In this document: positions 22,931-33,983 of the stretch, piece after piece
How the letters are laid out: every line of letters begins with the position of its first letter
Numbering within the stretch: position 1 is the stretch's first letter
Assembly: GCA_030734395.1 (NCBI GenBank)
Contig: JAUZTG010000004.1
Coordinates: forward strand, 372,001-436,000
Origin: Sarocladium kiliense
Lineage: Eukaryota; Ascomycota; Sordariomycetes; Hypocreales; Sarocladiaceae
Length of the DNA: 64,000 bases
Direction: 5' to 3'
Made by a program: the position numbers and the translations under genes
The notes under the pieces: generated by a model
The model's input: the letters and a program-made list of their open reading frames with translations, nothing else
What the model was told of the DNA's origin: nothing
Database searches by the model: none

Positions 22931-23746
22931 ATGGTTGCGACTCCCGAGAAACCGGACGCGGTCGAGGAGACCAAGCGTGCATCGCCATCACCATCGCCAT
23001 CGCCAGAAGATGCCAAATCAAGGCCTGCGACCGAGAATGGAAAAGCCGAGGAGGGGGATGTGAGTAAGAGCGAGGAGGGTTCTGAGGGCGAAGTCGAAGA
23101 GTCGGACGATGTCAAGAATCCGCCTTTGCCCAACGAACCCTTGCCGTCTGGGCCACCGCTACCGAAGGAGCCTGTGCCGACGCAACAAGACGATGGATGG
23201 GATTGCCTGTGGGATGCAAATGCACAAGCGTGGTACTTCTACAATCGCTTCACGGGCAAGACTCAATGGGACAATCCTCGAGTTTCTACCGTCGAAGCAA
23301 CAGCACCCGCCTCAGGCACAGAACAAACTACAGCACCACTCCCTCCAGCTCACGAGAAGCCTGCCGCAGGTGGTTACAATCCCGCCATCCACGGCGACTA
23401 CGATCCTAACGCCTGGTATGCCCAAGGCGACAACGCAACCTCAACCGACGACCAATCCGCCTATTCCGCTATCACAGACCCGTACGCCGCCTCCGTAGCC
23501 TTCAATCGCTTCACAGGACAGTTCCAAGCCGCCGATGCTGGCCCAGATAGACATTCTGATGAAGCCAAGTCGCGGCGACAGATGAATGCATTCTTCGATG
23601 TCGATGCTGCGGCCAATTCGCATGATGGTAGGAGTCTGAAAGCGGAGAGGTCGAACAAGAAGCCGAGCAAATCGGAAGTGAAGGCTTTCAAGGAGAAGAG
23701 GAGGGCGAGGAAGGAGGAGAAGAGAAGGGCGTGGCTGAGAGATTGA
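22931..23746 (+). CDS. WW-domain protein
   Basis: Single exon, 271 aa. An acidic Ser/Pro-rich N-terminus with a PPLP-type segment leads into one WW domain at about residues 88-117. The two signature Trp are W90 and W113, with the aromatic block WYFYN and the closing DNP. WW domains bind proline-rich ligands. After the domain come a Tyr/Asn-rich region (GGYNPAIHGDYDPNAWY) and a strongly basic, helical C-terminus (SEVKAFKEKRRARKEEKRRAW). This layout resembles small fungal WW proteins linked to splicing (formin-binding/WBP4-like), but that link is inference. The ATG follows a CT-rich leader. Confidence 0.85.
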   Translation: MVATPEKPDAVEETKRASPSPSPSPEDAKSRPATENGKAEEGDVSKSEEGSEGEVEESDDVKNPPLPNEPLPSGPPLPKEPVPTQQDDGWDCLWDANAQAWYFYNRFTGKTQWDNPRVSTVEATAPASGTEQTTAPLPPAHEKPAAGGYNPAIHGDYDPNAWYAQGDNATSTDDQSAYSAITDPYAASVAFNRFTGQFQAADAGPDRHSDEAKSRRQMNAFFDVDAAANSHDGRSLKAERSNKKPSKSEVKAFKEKRRARKEEKRRAWLRD

Positions 23747-24123
23747 TAGAATGCGCTGGGCGGCAAGTTGATAAAGTTTTTGGCATTGGATGGAGTTTTA
23801 GATATTGTTTTGTGCAGTTCATGTTCATTTGGATATCTTCGTTCAACATACGAATTGCTGTGCCTGGCTATTGTCGGGCAGATGTGCGTGACTGTTGACA
23901 TTGTCTTGGCAAGGTGTCTGGTATACCCGCAGGGCCATGTCAGCACTAAGCTTATTGAAACCAATGACCCATGCCGCAATGCTTGTACACCGAATATATA
24001 TCAGTCTTTACGCCCACGATCCTTCAAACAACAACGCCTCACAGTTCTCTCTTCCGCCAGCCCACAGTCTACGGATCACCACAAAGACACCGAGCCAACA
24101 CAGCCAACAATACATTCTTCACC
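23747..24123. other. Short intergenic spacer
   Basis: 377 bases between two plus-strand genes. It holds the 3' UTR of the WW gene and the promoter of the DUF4267-like gene. Nothing else seen. Confidence 0.5.
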
Positions 24124-24519
24124 ATGACATCCCTCGGCCTCCAACTAAACCACTTCCCCGCAATCTTCATCTCCTTCGCCCAAACCCTCAGCCTCTCCTG
24201 GTCCCTCTTCGGCGGCACAACATCCGGCCTAATGCAACACTACGGCCTACCCGCAGCCATCACCGCCGAACCTAAGACCTGGCCCGTCTGGTGGGCTGGC
24301 CAGCTCCGGACGCAGAACCTGGGGTTGTTGCTGGGGTACTTTTATGTGACGGGGCGGTATGATGTTTGTGACGTGATGTTGGCGAGTATGGGGGTTTGGT
24401 GTGGGGTGGGGGATTTGCTTGTGATGTGGTATGTTGGGAGGGTGGATTATGGGTTGAAGAGGTTGGTTGGGGCTTTTGGGGTGGCGGCTTGTGGGATCTG
24501 GGGGGTGACGCAGTGGTAG
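24124..24519 (+). CDS. Small integral membrane protein, DUF4267-like
   Basis: Single exon, 131 aa, start ATG at 24124 after acc. About four hydrophobic helices: one around FPAIFISFAQTLSLSW, then LGLLLGYFYV, then MLASMGVWCGVGDLLVMWYV, then LVGAFGVAACGIWGV. The GR-YD and GD-x-x-V spacing resembles fungal DUF4267 proteins, whose role is unknown. Codon choice shifts from C-ending in the first third to G/T-rich in the last part, which may reflect local base composition. The open frame and membrane pattern support a real gene; family assignment is from memory of the pattern. Confidence 0.7.
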   Translation: MTSLGLQLNHFPAIFISFAQTLSLSWSLFGGTTSGLMQHYGLPAAITAEPKTWPVWWAGQLRTQNLGLLLGYFYVTGRYDVCDVMLASMGVWCGVGDLLVMWYVGRVDYGLKRLVGAFGVAACGIWGVTQW

Positions 24520-24680
24520 ATGGTTGTAGGATACATTCATAAGAGATGCAGTTGGTGAGCCTCTCCGGACTGTAGCTAGTGTACTGGGTGTAACTGGGAC
24601 TGGATCCCGATGATGTACTTGCCGAAGGCACACCCTCAATGGAAGTCATATCCTAAAGTTTTGATTCCCTACTTATCATA
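24520..24680. other. 3' ends of convergent genes
   Basis: A 161-base gap between the DUF4267-like gene (+) and RIX1 (-); their 3' UTRs probably overlap. Confidence 0.4.
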
Positions 24681-27014
24681 TCACGCATCACCGTCGTCCT
24701 CGTCATCATCGAACTCCATGTTCAGATGAACACTCTCGTCGTCACTCTCATCCGCCTCTCCGTCTCCAGCAGCCGGCACAGGCACAGTCCTTGAAGCTCC
24801 CTTCTCGCCCACTTCCTGCCTTTTAGCGGGCACAACGATATCCGGGTTTGAGTTCTTCCGCTTCGGCGGTGGTGGTGACGCGATATCGTTGGTTGTGCCG
24901 TACACGGTGGTAGAATCGCTTGTGCTGGGCTCGAAAGGGTTGGGCTGCTTTGCTGCTTCTGGCTGGACTGGGGGTGCGGCTGGGATAGGAGCTGATTGAG
25001 GTGCCTGTTTCGTCTGCTCTGTCTCGTTGTCGTTGACTATATCAGTCTGGGCCTCTCCCATAACCTCATCTTGACCTTCACCATCTACTCCCTCATCGTC
25101 TTCTTCTTCCTCTTCGTCGATGGCATCCATCAGATCCTCAGCGGCCCTCACACCATCAGTGCGAAGGTTCGTCCTCAACACCTCCAGTGCCTGATCATCA
25201 GGGAACTGCTGTGTGAGATGCGGCAGGATGCTAGCGTAAGGCTTTCCATGTGAGTCCTTGTATGGGTTCAGTACGCTGGCAACCATAGCATCGCGGTTGC
25301 GCGTAACAATGGCAGTCTGATCGAGAATTGCCCGGACACTGGGTCGAACGTGGGCTTGGGGAAGGGAGGACAGGAGGTGGACGAGAAGAGATGAGGCGGC
25401 GGATCGATGTTCGGAAGTGAGTGTTGAAGCTGGGGCCGTTGCAGATGAAGATGCAGTACTTTGGAGGAAGAGATCGGCGTTTGAGGAGGTGCCGTTCTTC
25501 TTGTTGTCAGCGGCCGAAGCCTTGGGTTTCTCGCCAGTCTTGAGGTAGCCAATATCCTCCTGCAGATCGCGACAGCAAGCCAAGATAACAGGCTCCAGCA
25601 TATTGGCTGATTGCTTGGTCATGGTCGGGCCAGACAAGGTCACAGCCTTGCTGAGAGTCTTGTAAGCTGCCGCTCGCAGTGTGGGCGTGTTGATGCCGGA
25701 TCCGAATACGCGCGTAAGGTGATCGAGCGCCTCCGGGCTGACCGGAATCATGTCACGCTCGAGTCGCTCAAACATACTCTTGAGAAGCTCGAGAGCAGAA
25801 GTGTGAATGTCGGGCATCAAGCTCCAGAGTTCATCCTTCTCCTGGCGGTCAATTGCGGCTTTGGTCTGCAACGCTTGGTCCCAGGTCTGGGTCTTCGGCG
25901 ACAACCGCGCAATGGAGCTCAACCTGGCGATAAGGTCCATCAAAGCACCAGTGGGAACCGCCACTGAGACCTTCGTAGGTGTCATGAGGCATTGAGACAG
26001 GAATTGGCATACGCCAATCAACCGCTCGCTGCCTGCCAATACGCCTGCCCATGGAGGGTACTCGTCAGGGGTAGAACCGCCACCATGTGGCTGGCCCGCA
26101 AGGCTGATATCAGAGCCCCTTGAGTGACCCTGGCTTCCTTCCCATGTCTCGTCGACTGCGCGGAAAATCTGGTCTGCAGTTGCATGAGCCTCTTTCAACA
26201 CGCCATCCACGAGCTTAGTCCATTCATCACTGCCACCAGACTTCGCAGCCACATGGTGTAACGAAGCAAGCAGACGTCCGACAGATCTTTGAAGTGACCT
26301 TGGAATAGGTGGTAGGGTGTCGGATGAAGTAGGGGCGAGGTAAGACTTGGTTGATGTCCTAAGCTGAGAGGCGAAAGGTCGGAAAGTGGTGGCGTACAGA
26401 GGGATGAGAACTGATAGTGACTCGCAGATGGTCTCAATCAGGTTAGGAGGCGAAGGAAGGTTCGAGCCAGTTGGCTTGATGAGCTGAATGCATGCCGTAG
26501 CGAAGGCTGGAATAGTAGGCGTGGCGATCTCGCGAACAAGTGTCTGATACGGTTGTAGAAGCACATAGAGCCTCGTGAGAGTGACAACGGCCAGCTCCTT
26601 CGAGGCTGGAGGGTCGTTCTTCTATATCAAACGTCAGTAAAGATCTCCGCAATAATCTCTCACGAAACGTACCTGAATAACAGCCAGCAATCCGCGCGCC
26701 CAAGCCTCAGAACCCCGGAGAACCTCCCAGCCACCAACATCAATGACAGCCTTGACAAGAGCAACGGCAGCAAAGCGGCCTTCGATGGTCCTGGAAGTGA
26801 GAAGCGTGGTTATGCTTGCGTTCAGCTTGTGAACGAGGGAGGAGACCTCAGAACTTTTGTCCTTGGATTTGGGATCTTGGGGTGAAGAAAGCTGTGGCTT
26901 GCAGCGGATGACATGGTTGGTGAGAGACGGGAGAGCGCGTGGAAGTTCAGCGGGGGAAAGAGATGTCAGTTTGCGACAGAGAACACGAAGGTCAGGCGGA
27001 ATAGAGGCAGCCAT
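24681..27014 (-). CDS. RIX1: Pre-rRNA-processing protein Rix1 (PELP1-like, IPI complex)
   Basis: Two exons: 27014..26673 and 26621..24681, 760 aa. Exon 1 carries the conserved Rix1 N-terminus (LRVLCRKLTSLSPAELPRAL, then a helical-repeat region ending WEVLRGSEAWARGLL). Exon 2 continues the alpha-helical repeats (KELAVVTLTRLYVLLQPYQT). The C-terminal 180 residues are acidic and disordered with DE-runs and a KRKN/KRQ nuclear-type signal. Rix1 works with Ipi1 and Ipi3 in the nucleolus and nucleoplasm to process ITS2 and release pre-60S particles together with Rea1. Length fits fungal Rix1. The intron (51 nt) sits just after the first conserved block. It is divergent from YPP1 across 595 bases. 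Confidence 0.88.
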
Positions 27015-27609
27015 GTCTGGGTAGGTGAAAGCGCGTACGCCGGATCGATAACGTGAGGTTGGATTTGAAGCTTGACGATGCGCAGCTACCCTAAGCTGGA
27101 CCGACAAGGTTGGTAGAGAATTGTGTTTCTCCAGAGGCTCTTGTGATATCAATGCCGTCGAAAGTCTACTGGAAGTGGTCCATGCAGAATTCTCCGATTA
27201 AAACAGGCGGCAGAGTCTCATCCCACTTTGACTGTTGAGAAAAACCTAGTGAAGCGTCTTTCTCGTCGTCCAAGTCGAAGCTCCATCAACTTTTTTTGAG
27301 CAGTCCCTGGACCGCGGCAGGTGGGGTTGATGCAGGCTTGTGATTGGACTGATGTTGCTGCACCGTTACGTCGCCCAGTGTCAGCTCCCAGCTTCTCTGC
27401 GTCTCTCTCCCACGACAACCCGGCCACTACCACTGCTGCTACAACCTGCGCACGGCTTGCCAGACGGAGACAGTGGTCAAAAGGCCTTCTGCATCTGTTG
27501 TGGCGCCTCGAGCTTTGGTCTGAGATATCTGCTGCGCCTGCGCACGTCATGCCCAGCCGCACTCCTTGACCCCTCTAGCTCTGTCCCCTGACTAGGTACC
27601 GAGGTCAAG
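27015..27609. promoter_or_regulatory. Divergent promoter region of RIX1 and YPP1
   Basis: 595 bases between two divergent housekeeping genes. No ORF is convincing. The plus strand is CT-rich at 27380-27440. No specific binding site can be assigned. Confidence 0.4.
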
Positions 27610-30600
27610 ATGCCGCCCTCTCAGGTTTGACGACTGGTCTGCTCTCGAATTGGTCCGTAGCTAACGATTGAACTTCTAGGCAAAAGCTGCCCACTACATC
27701 GAACTACTCGAGAATGCGCGCTGCAATGGCGACTGGCAATCCGTGCCTGAGCTGGTGCGCAAGATCAGAAAGCATGCTCCAGACAGGTCATGTACGATAC
27801 CTTGTGCCCTCTCCAAGTCCAAATGACTGTTCAATTCTGACTCAGATGTGATCACTAGGCCTTACCTTGACCGCCGAGACTGAATGCGCCATCTCGAAAA
27901 CCACGACCACCTCGATACCTCCCGGAAGCGCAGCGGGTCAACATGATGGCACTTCAGGCTCGAACATCGAACTCGACCTTTCAACCCAGATCCCCAAGCT
28001 GCAGAACGAACGAGATGCCGAGTCAGTGTATCCCGAGGATAAGTTCCAGGCCCAGGTCTGTATTGGGTGGATGCAATGGGTGGTTGCCGAGTACGATGCT
28101 GCGCTGGGCAGTCTTCCTGCAAGCCTGGACGTCCAGGTCACCGGCATCGAGTCGACAAGCACAGCCTCCGAATGGACCACGGTCTGCATTCTGAAAGCCG
28201 CCTACCTCAAGGCCAACTGCCTGACGCGCGCGCGTCAGCGTCGGGAGGCCCTTGCCGTGCTTCACTCTGCCCTGCCTGCACTGGCAAGAGTCTGGGAAGG
28301 CAAAGGGCTCCGGTCTCAGATGCTTTACTGGACCGAGCTGTTCCTTACAGAGTACTGCGTTGTCGCGAGCGATTCAATGCGCGCAGATGAGACGATACTA
28401 GACGAGACGAATTCGCTGGCTTGCTTCCGGTCCTGGGCGCGATACTGGGAGAACTCCAAATCTACAGTCACTGGCGGTTACGGCTTCAAGGGCGCTGGTC
28501 CCCGACGGAGGATTTGGTGTGAATACTACCTGGCCCTGACGCGTATTGTGGAGGAAGATTTGCCGTATCCAATTGGCTACCTGACGACGATTGCGAACGA
28601 CGCGTCTGCGAGAACACAGTTACGCACGGAGCTGAAGAGTGTCGAGGCGTACTACAAAACTCTGCTTTTAGCGGAGACAAGCTTCCCCAGGGCTGATGAG
28701 TCGAGAGACGAGGTCGAGGCCTTTGTCAAGGCGTTGATGCAAAATTGGGCAATCCTCTGCGGAAGAGGTTGGCGCGAGCACGATCTCGGGCCGGGAGGTC
28801 GGAATAGCTTCAGCCGAGGCGTTTTGGACACTCTTTATAGTGCTGCGACAAAGACGTATCACTCGGTCACGATTTTGCGATCATTATTCATCGTCCACTT
28901 ATCTGTTGCGGAATTCGACTTGGCATTTAAGGCCTTTGACTCGTACCTCGAACTTGTCAAAAAGGGCAAAGCGCGAGTTGACAAGACTGGCGAGAAGGAA
29001 CCAGGCCTGGATGATGATGGAACTATCTTGGAGACAATGTCACAATGTGTCATCGCCCTATGCCGCTATGGCCACACAGGAAGCGCCGAGAAGGCACGCC
29101 GGCTTGCAGCAGAACTGGAAGATTGGCTGGCGAGGTTGCCACAGCTCAAACCTTCCGATGGCGCAACGCCAGCAATCCCCGAGGTTGAAGATCCCGCAAG
29201 CCTCCTATTCCCACCCGTACCACCACAAGTTATCGCATTGTCATGGCAGGCTATCGGCCTGGCCCATGGCCATTGGTCACGGGTCACTCACGAGGCAGCT
29301 TCACGGACGGAAATACAAGCAAAAGCCATCAGGTGCCTCAGGAAATCTCTTGCCACAGATTATGGACTATCCAAGGACACTCGTAGCTTTTTCGCCTTGG
29401 CCATGATGCTTGCTGAGCGAAGGGACCTGACGACAGCGATTGAGGTGGTCAAGACAGCTCTTATGACGACTCAAGGCCAGGAGGAGGACTATCATCTGAC
29501 ATACGGCCAATATTGGCAGGAGAGGTCACTCATTCCGATGTGGCATCTGCTTTCACTCCTTTTGAGCGCAAGACAGGACTATGTCATGGCCGCCAAGGCT
29601 TGCGAGGGCGCCTTTGAGCAGTTCAAAGACCCAACAGTTCTCTTCGGCAAATCTACACCAGGCTTCAAGAGTGAGCACCTGAATGACATGGAACAAGGGG
29701 GCGACTCAAACCCAGGATCTCGCGGTTTAGTGGATGAGATGGATGATACGGAAAAGGAGGGCATTCTTGAGGTTAAGATGACACAGCTTGCGCTGGTGGA
29801 ACTCGTGGAGGGAGCTGACGTTGCCGTCAATGCCAGCTACGAATTATTGACGTTGTTCTCGCGCCTATTTGGCTATGTTGCTGCGCAACCTGTCCTCAAT
29901 CATCAACAACAGACCAAGCAGCCGCCGCGAACCTCTGGCACTCTGCGCAGTATCAAGGGCAGCATATTCGGCAGTCGCGCTGATCGGTCTAGGCCACCGA
30001 CCAGACAGCCGAGTACGGCGACTATGAGCGACAAGGCAAGCACAATAGGACCTACTGCTCGTCCGGCAACAGCACAGACAACTGGAAGTGCCGCTCCCAC
30101 AATTCAGGTTACAGGAGACAATGGCCGGCCAAGCACTGCGTCTGCCACACGGAGCGACTCAAAACGACGGAACAGCCTTAGAAAGGACAGGAGCAGCAGT
30201 CGCACAAGAGTGTCTAACTCTGCAGGCGGGCCGCCTCCAGCTTTCTCTACCCAGTCGACGGTCATCGACGAGACACCGTATTTCACTCCTGCGGGGGATA
30301 GCGAGCAGCAGAGCGACTTTTTCAGCGTTAACAAGCGATCAACATCCCGCTCGTCGTCGCGCTCACGAGGTCGACCAATGCCGTCACTGAACTCTTACCT
30401 CTCAAGTACTTCGAAGATGAGCGAGTTCTCCGAGTTTGCTCCCGATGGAACCACCCTGGCCTCCTCAAATGATCTCCTCCCCCTTATCCAGTACTCGAAG
30501 GAGAAGGAGAAGATGCGGCGCGCGACGATTCTGATCCGACTTTGGCTCATGATTGCAGGCCTATATCGCCGAGCGGGGATGGTTGATGATGGCAAGGGAG

Positions 30601-31384
30601 CTGTCAATGAAGCACAAAAACTGGTTCAGGCTCTGGAAACTGAGTCAATCAGAGAGCCGGCTGGCTCAGCTGGTGTCAAAGGGGCAGGCTGGGCCGAGAG
30701 CAAGAGCGTGGAAGACTTATGGGGTGATATCCATGCCGAGGTGAGTTATCCGGAATGCCACCCTGATATCCCGCTCATACTGACTTTGTTTGACAGCTTG
30801 GCCTTCTGAGTCTGGCGGAAGAAGATCCCTTCGCCGCTCGGGAGAATTTCGAGTCAGCACTTACGCACTGTCCGGACCACCCTGCTGCCATTGTTGGCCT
30901 CTCCAACATCCTGCTCGATATCTACAGTGAACAGATTCTCCCGCCGCCCACTGTGCCAGCTCTCGCAGATGTCGACACAATCTCAACGAAACTCTCAAAG
31001 ACCGAGACTGCCTCCTCGGATATACCCTCTGCACCCCTGGGTCTTGGCCCTACCAACGCCAATGCCTCCACGGCGACACCCCAGCCTATCGACAATCAGA
31101 CAACTACGAGATCACAACTCCCCTCACCGTACAAGGCGACATCGCTTCCACTGGCAGACCGACTCGCAGCACGAGACCGAGCCTACGCTTTGCTAACTGG
31201 GCTGACTCGCCTCGGCGACGGATGGAATCGTGCAGACGCGTGGTTTGCACTCGCAAGAGCCTATGAGGAGAGTGGACAGCCGGACAAGGCAAAGGAGGTG
31301 CTTTGGTGGTGTGTTGAGCTCGAGGAGGCAACCGGAGTGAGGGAATGGCGATGTGTGGGCGGTTCAGGTGGCTATACCCTCTGA
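27610..31384 (+). CDS. YPP1: Ypp1/TTC7-type TPR protein, scaffold of the Stt4 PI4-kinase complex
   Basis: Four exons: 27610..27624, 27680..27791, 27859..30740, 30797..31384; 1198 aa. Exon 1 encodes only MPPSQ. The N-terminus (AKAAHYIELLENARCNGDW, then VRKIRKHAPDRSCLTLTA across intron 2) matches fungal Ypp1/filamentation proteins. Helical TPR-like repeats cover most of the chain, with a Ser/Thr/Arg-rich disordered insert at roughly residues 720-880. A final TPR block (ADAWFALARAYEESGQPDKAKEVLWWCVEL) lies near the end. Ypp1 with Efr3 anchors the phosphatidylinositol 4-kinase Stt4 at the plasma membrane; the animal counterpart is TTC7. The disordered insert is probably a phosphoregulated loop. 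Intron phases are consistent throughout. Confidence 0.87.
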
Positions 31385-33269
31385 TAGATAGTGGGAAGCG
31401 ACGATATGGATGGCAGTCCTGGAGTTGAGCTGTAGCGAGGAGAGAGCGTACTTTCGAGCGAAGCACATGCGTTGCAACAAGCGTGCGGATGGCCACGCTC
31501 TGGGCACAACATCCGCCGCACTTTTGAGTCAATTACTGTATAGACCGAGCGAAGTCACCAATAGTACTTGTTCCAACCTAACCTTCGCATGCGAGCACTT
31601 CCTCCCAGAGATCTACACCAAACTACGTCATAAGAGCTGAGTGACTGTCTCTGACACACAGAGGCATTTTAGACTAGCTCTAACAAACATGCATATTGCT
31701 AGTTCGAAACTCCAGCAATCGATCCCAATCTCGCAGTCAAGCAACCGACGTCATTACTCTGAGCTCTTGATCTCGATTGTCAACTTTCCAACCTCTCGTG
31801 AGACGAACCGGAAATTACCGTTCTGATGATCGCTCGCTGCTGACAAGCATCATCCTAAACGGACCGGAAATCCCTGTGGAAACAAACGAGTATAGGACCT
31901 AAGCACTTGTAATGGAGGGTCAGACGGAAGCACACTTTTGCTCCCGTTTCATAGGGGAATGTACTCCGTAAGTTGTAGTTGTATGAAACTCATGCTGGTC
32001 TCGAACATTGTGGCGGCTGAATTTGAGCTTGCAAGGACACCATGCTGTCAGCTGAAGAGGTAAATAGAGTACGTAGTTTATTAGGTCTCGTGTCGAGGAG
32101 AAGGAAGGTTGGCCTGTGTTTCGATAGTTTCGGGGCACAGAGGACTGGTCATACCGGCGACATGGTGCTGACTCGTGAGTTGTCGCTTGCTAGGCGGTTG
32201 TTGTTGCTCTTCTGGAAATCGAAGCCAGAGTCCACCCATGAGATGCTTGTCAAGCACTGTGGTATTTTTTCAATGCAGGCAATGTGTTGTAGCATCCCGG
32301 ATGATCAGAGCTGTGGCAAGACAGAGGACCCCCTCATTGCTCACAACGTTGCAACCGTCTCAAGAACCCCAAGGAACAATGGAAACAATCCCCCTCACGA
32401 ACATAAACAAAGCAACAGCATATGAATTATGCATACAGCTCTCTTGCACAAATTCCACCCAATCACAGCCCAAACACCCACGTTCCCACACCTAATTTCC
32501 ACATTCTACAAGGATCACCCACCCCAGAAAAAAGAGGGCCATCCAGGCACACCGGTTGGCAGCTGGGCCATTCCGCCCCCGCCATTCCGTACCTGGCACC
32601 AAACCTCTCGAGGAATAGACCCCAAAAGCACCGAAATTGTGAGCTACTGGGCCCTTGGGATAGCCTGGAACCTTGTACATGTAGCCTAGAGACGGAAATT
32701 AACCACACGACGATCCTTCTGAAGGCTGAGCGCTTTTGGGGGTTTCACGGGTCTCCCGCCTTTGCCGCATTCCCAAGTCTTGTCTCCAGGTCTCACATTT
32801 GGTGGGATACTGTTGACGACAGGAGAGAAGAACATGTTTGGGGGCAAAGAAAAGGTTTTGTTTGAGAAGATGGTGAGTGAACCTCAGAGGCTCGAGAAGT
32901 GAACAGTGTCAAAAAGGTTGATCATAAAGATGTCTTCGGAACCCCTGAAAGAACGCCCGAGAGAACAATTAGAAGATTAAGATACATGATTTTGCCCAAG
33001 ATCATCAGTGTGAATAAGAAAACAGTCGCTGGTTCGCGCGCGTATCGTATGCCGTTTGTGGGGGGTATGCCAAAATGATATTCAGGAAGAAGCCTAAGTT
33101 AAACTCTTGTACAATCGTCCAACCAAAGTGGAAGCAGTCCTCCAGAAATATGTAGTTTGCTTGTCGTGAAAATTAAATGACCTTCGCCGCTATACTTTTG
33201 CAGAAACAAGATACAGAGAAGCCCATCCTTGGCTCAAGGAAGCCGCAGACAGGATGTTCATCTGCTCAT
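31385..33269. other. 1.9 kb intergenic region between convergent genes
   Basis: Between YPP1 (+) and the secreted Pro/Glu-rich protein (-). Small ORFs at 32042-32425 and 32422-32865 lack any domain signature. The 3' UTR of the minus-strand gene probably covers about 33000-33269. Nothing else seen. Confidence 0.5.
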
Positions 33270-33983
33270 TTAAGCAAGGATGAAGGCAGCGAAACCAGCG
33301 ACGGCAGCGAAGATGGCAGAGCCGGCAAGGCCAGCGGCACCAGCCTCAGTCGGGGGAGCCTCAGTGGGGGGAGGCTTGGGGATGGTGTCGTTGCCGTGAG
33401 GGGGAGGAGTGACGGTAGGGGGCTTGACGGGAGCAGTCTCCTCAGGAGGGCAGGGAACCTCAACGGTCTTGGTCTCGACGGTGGTGATGGTGGTGACGTG
33501 CTCCTTGGTGATGTGAGTGGTGGTGTAGCTGGGGCACTCAGGCTGCTCAGGCTGCTCGGGCTTCTCGGGGGTCTCGGGAGTCTCAGGCTTCTCGGGCTGC
33601 TCAGGCTTGCCGGGGTACTCAGGCTTCTCGGGAACGGTGCCGTTTCCGTGAGTAGGAGGGGGAGGGTGAGGGTAGTCAGTAGGACCGACGGGGCACACGG
33701 TGGTGGAGATCGGGACGGTCTCAGTCACGACGATGGTGGAGTGAGCCGGGCAGTCAGGGACCTCCTCGGGGCAGTCGATGATGGTGTGGACGTTGGTGGC
33801 GTAGACGGTAGAGGTGGTCAGAGGGACGTACTCAACCGAGGTACGGGCCGGGCAGTCGGGGACATCCTCGGGGCAGTCGGTGATGGTGCTGACGCGAGTA
33901 GAGGTGACGTACTCGGTCTCAGCAGGAGACTGGGCGTAGGCCACAGCGGAGGTGGCGACGACGGCGACAGCAGAGAAACGCAT
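33270..33983 (-). CDS. Secreted GPI-anchored Pro/Glu/Thr-rich cell-wall protein
   Basis: Single exon, 237 aa. A signal peptide (MRFSAVAVVATSAVAYAQ) is followed by Thr/Val-rich beta-type sequence with two copies of a Cys motif, TITDCPEDVPDCPA and TIIDCPEEVPDCPA. A central tract of PEKP/PEQP/PETP repeats follows (about residues 118-150), then a third Thr-rich block with further CP pairs. The C-terminus is a small-residue hydrophobic tail (AGLAGSAIFAAVAGFAAFILA) preceded by Gly/Ala, typical for GPI attachment. Known fungal proteins of this build are wall structural or adhesin-like proteins. Codon use is very biased toward C- and G-ending codons, suggesting strong expression. No enzyme domain is visible. 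Confidence 0.85.
   Translation of the reverse strand: MRFSAVAVVATSAVAYAQSPAETEYVTSTRVSTITDCPEDVPDCPARTSVEYVPLTTSTVYATNVHTIIDCPEEVPDCPAHSTIVVTETVPISTTVCPVGPTDYPHPPPPTHGNGTVPEKPEYPGKPEQPEKPETPETPEKPEQPEQPECPSYTTTHITKEHVTTITTVETKTVEVPCPPEETAPVKPPTVTPPPHGNDTIPKPPPTEAPPTEAGAAGLAGSAIFAAVAGFAAFILA

Noticed and set aside
31650..31730. tRNA-like B-box resemblance (tagttcgaaactcc)
   Set aside because: No matching A box or cloverleaf upstream; no tRNA can be folded here by eye.
32042..32865. Two overlapping small frames (+) between YPP1 and the secreted protein
   Set aside because: No conserved pattern; they cannot be spliced into a plausible longer protein.
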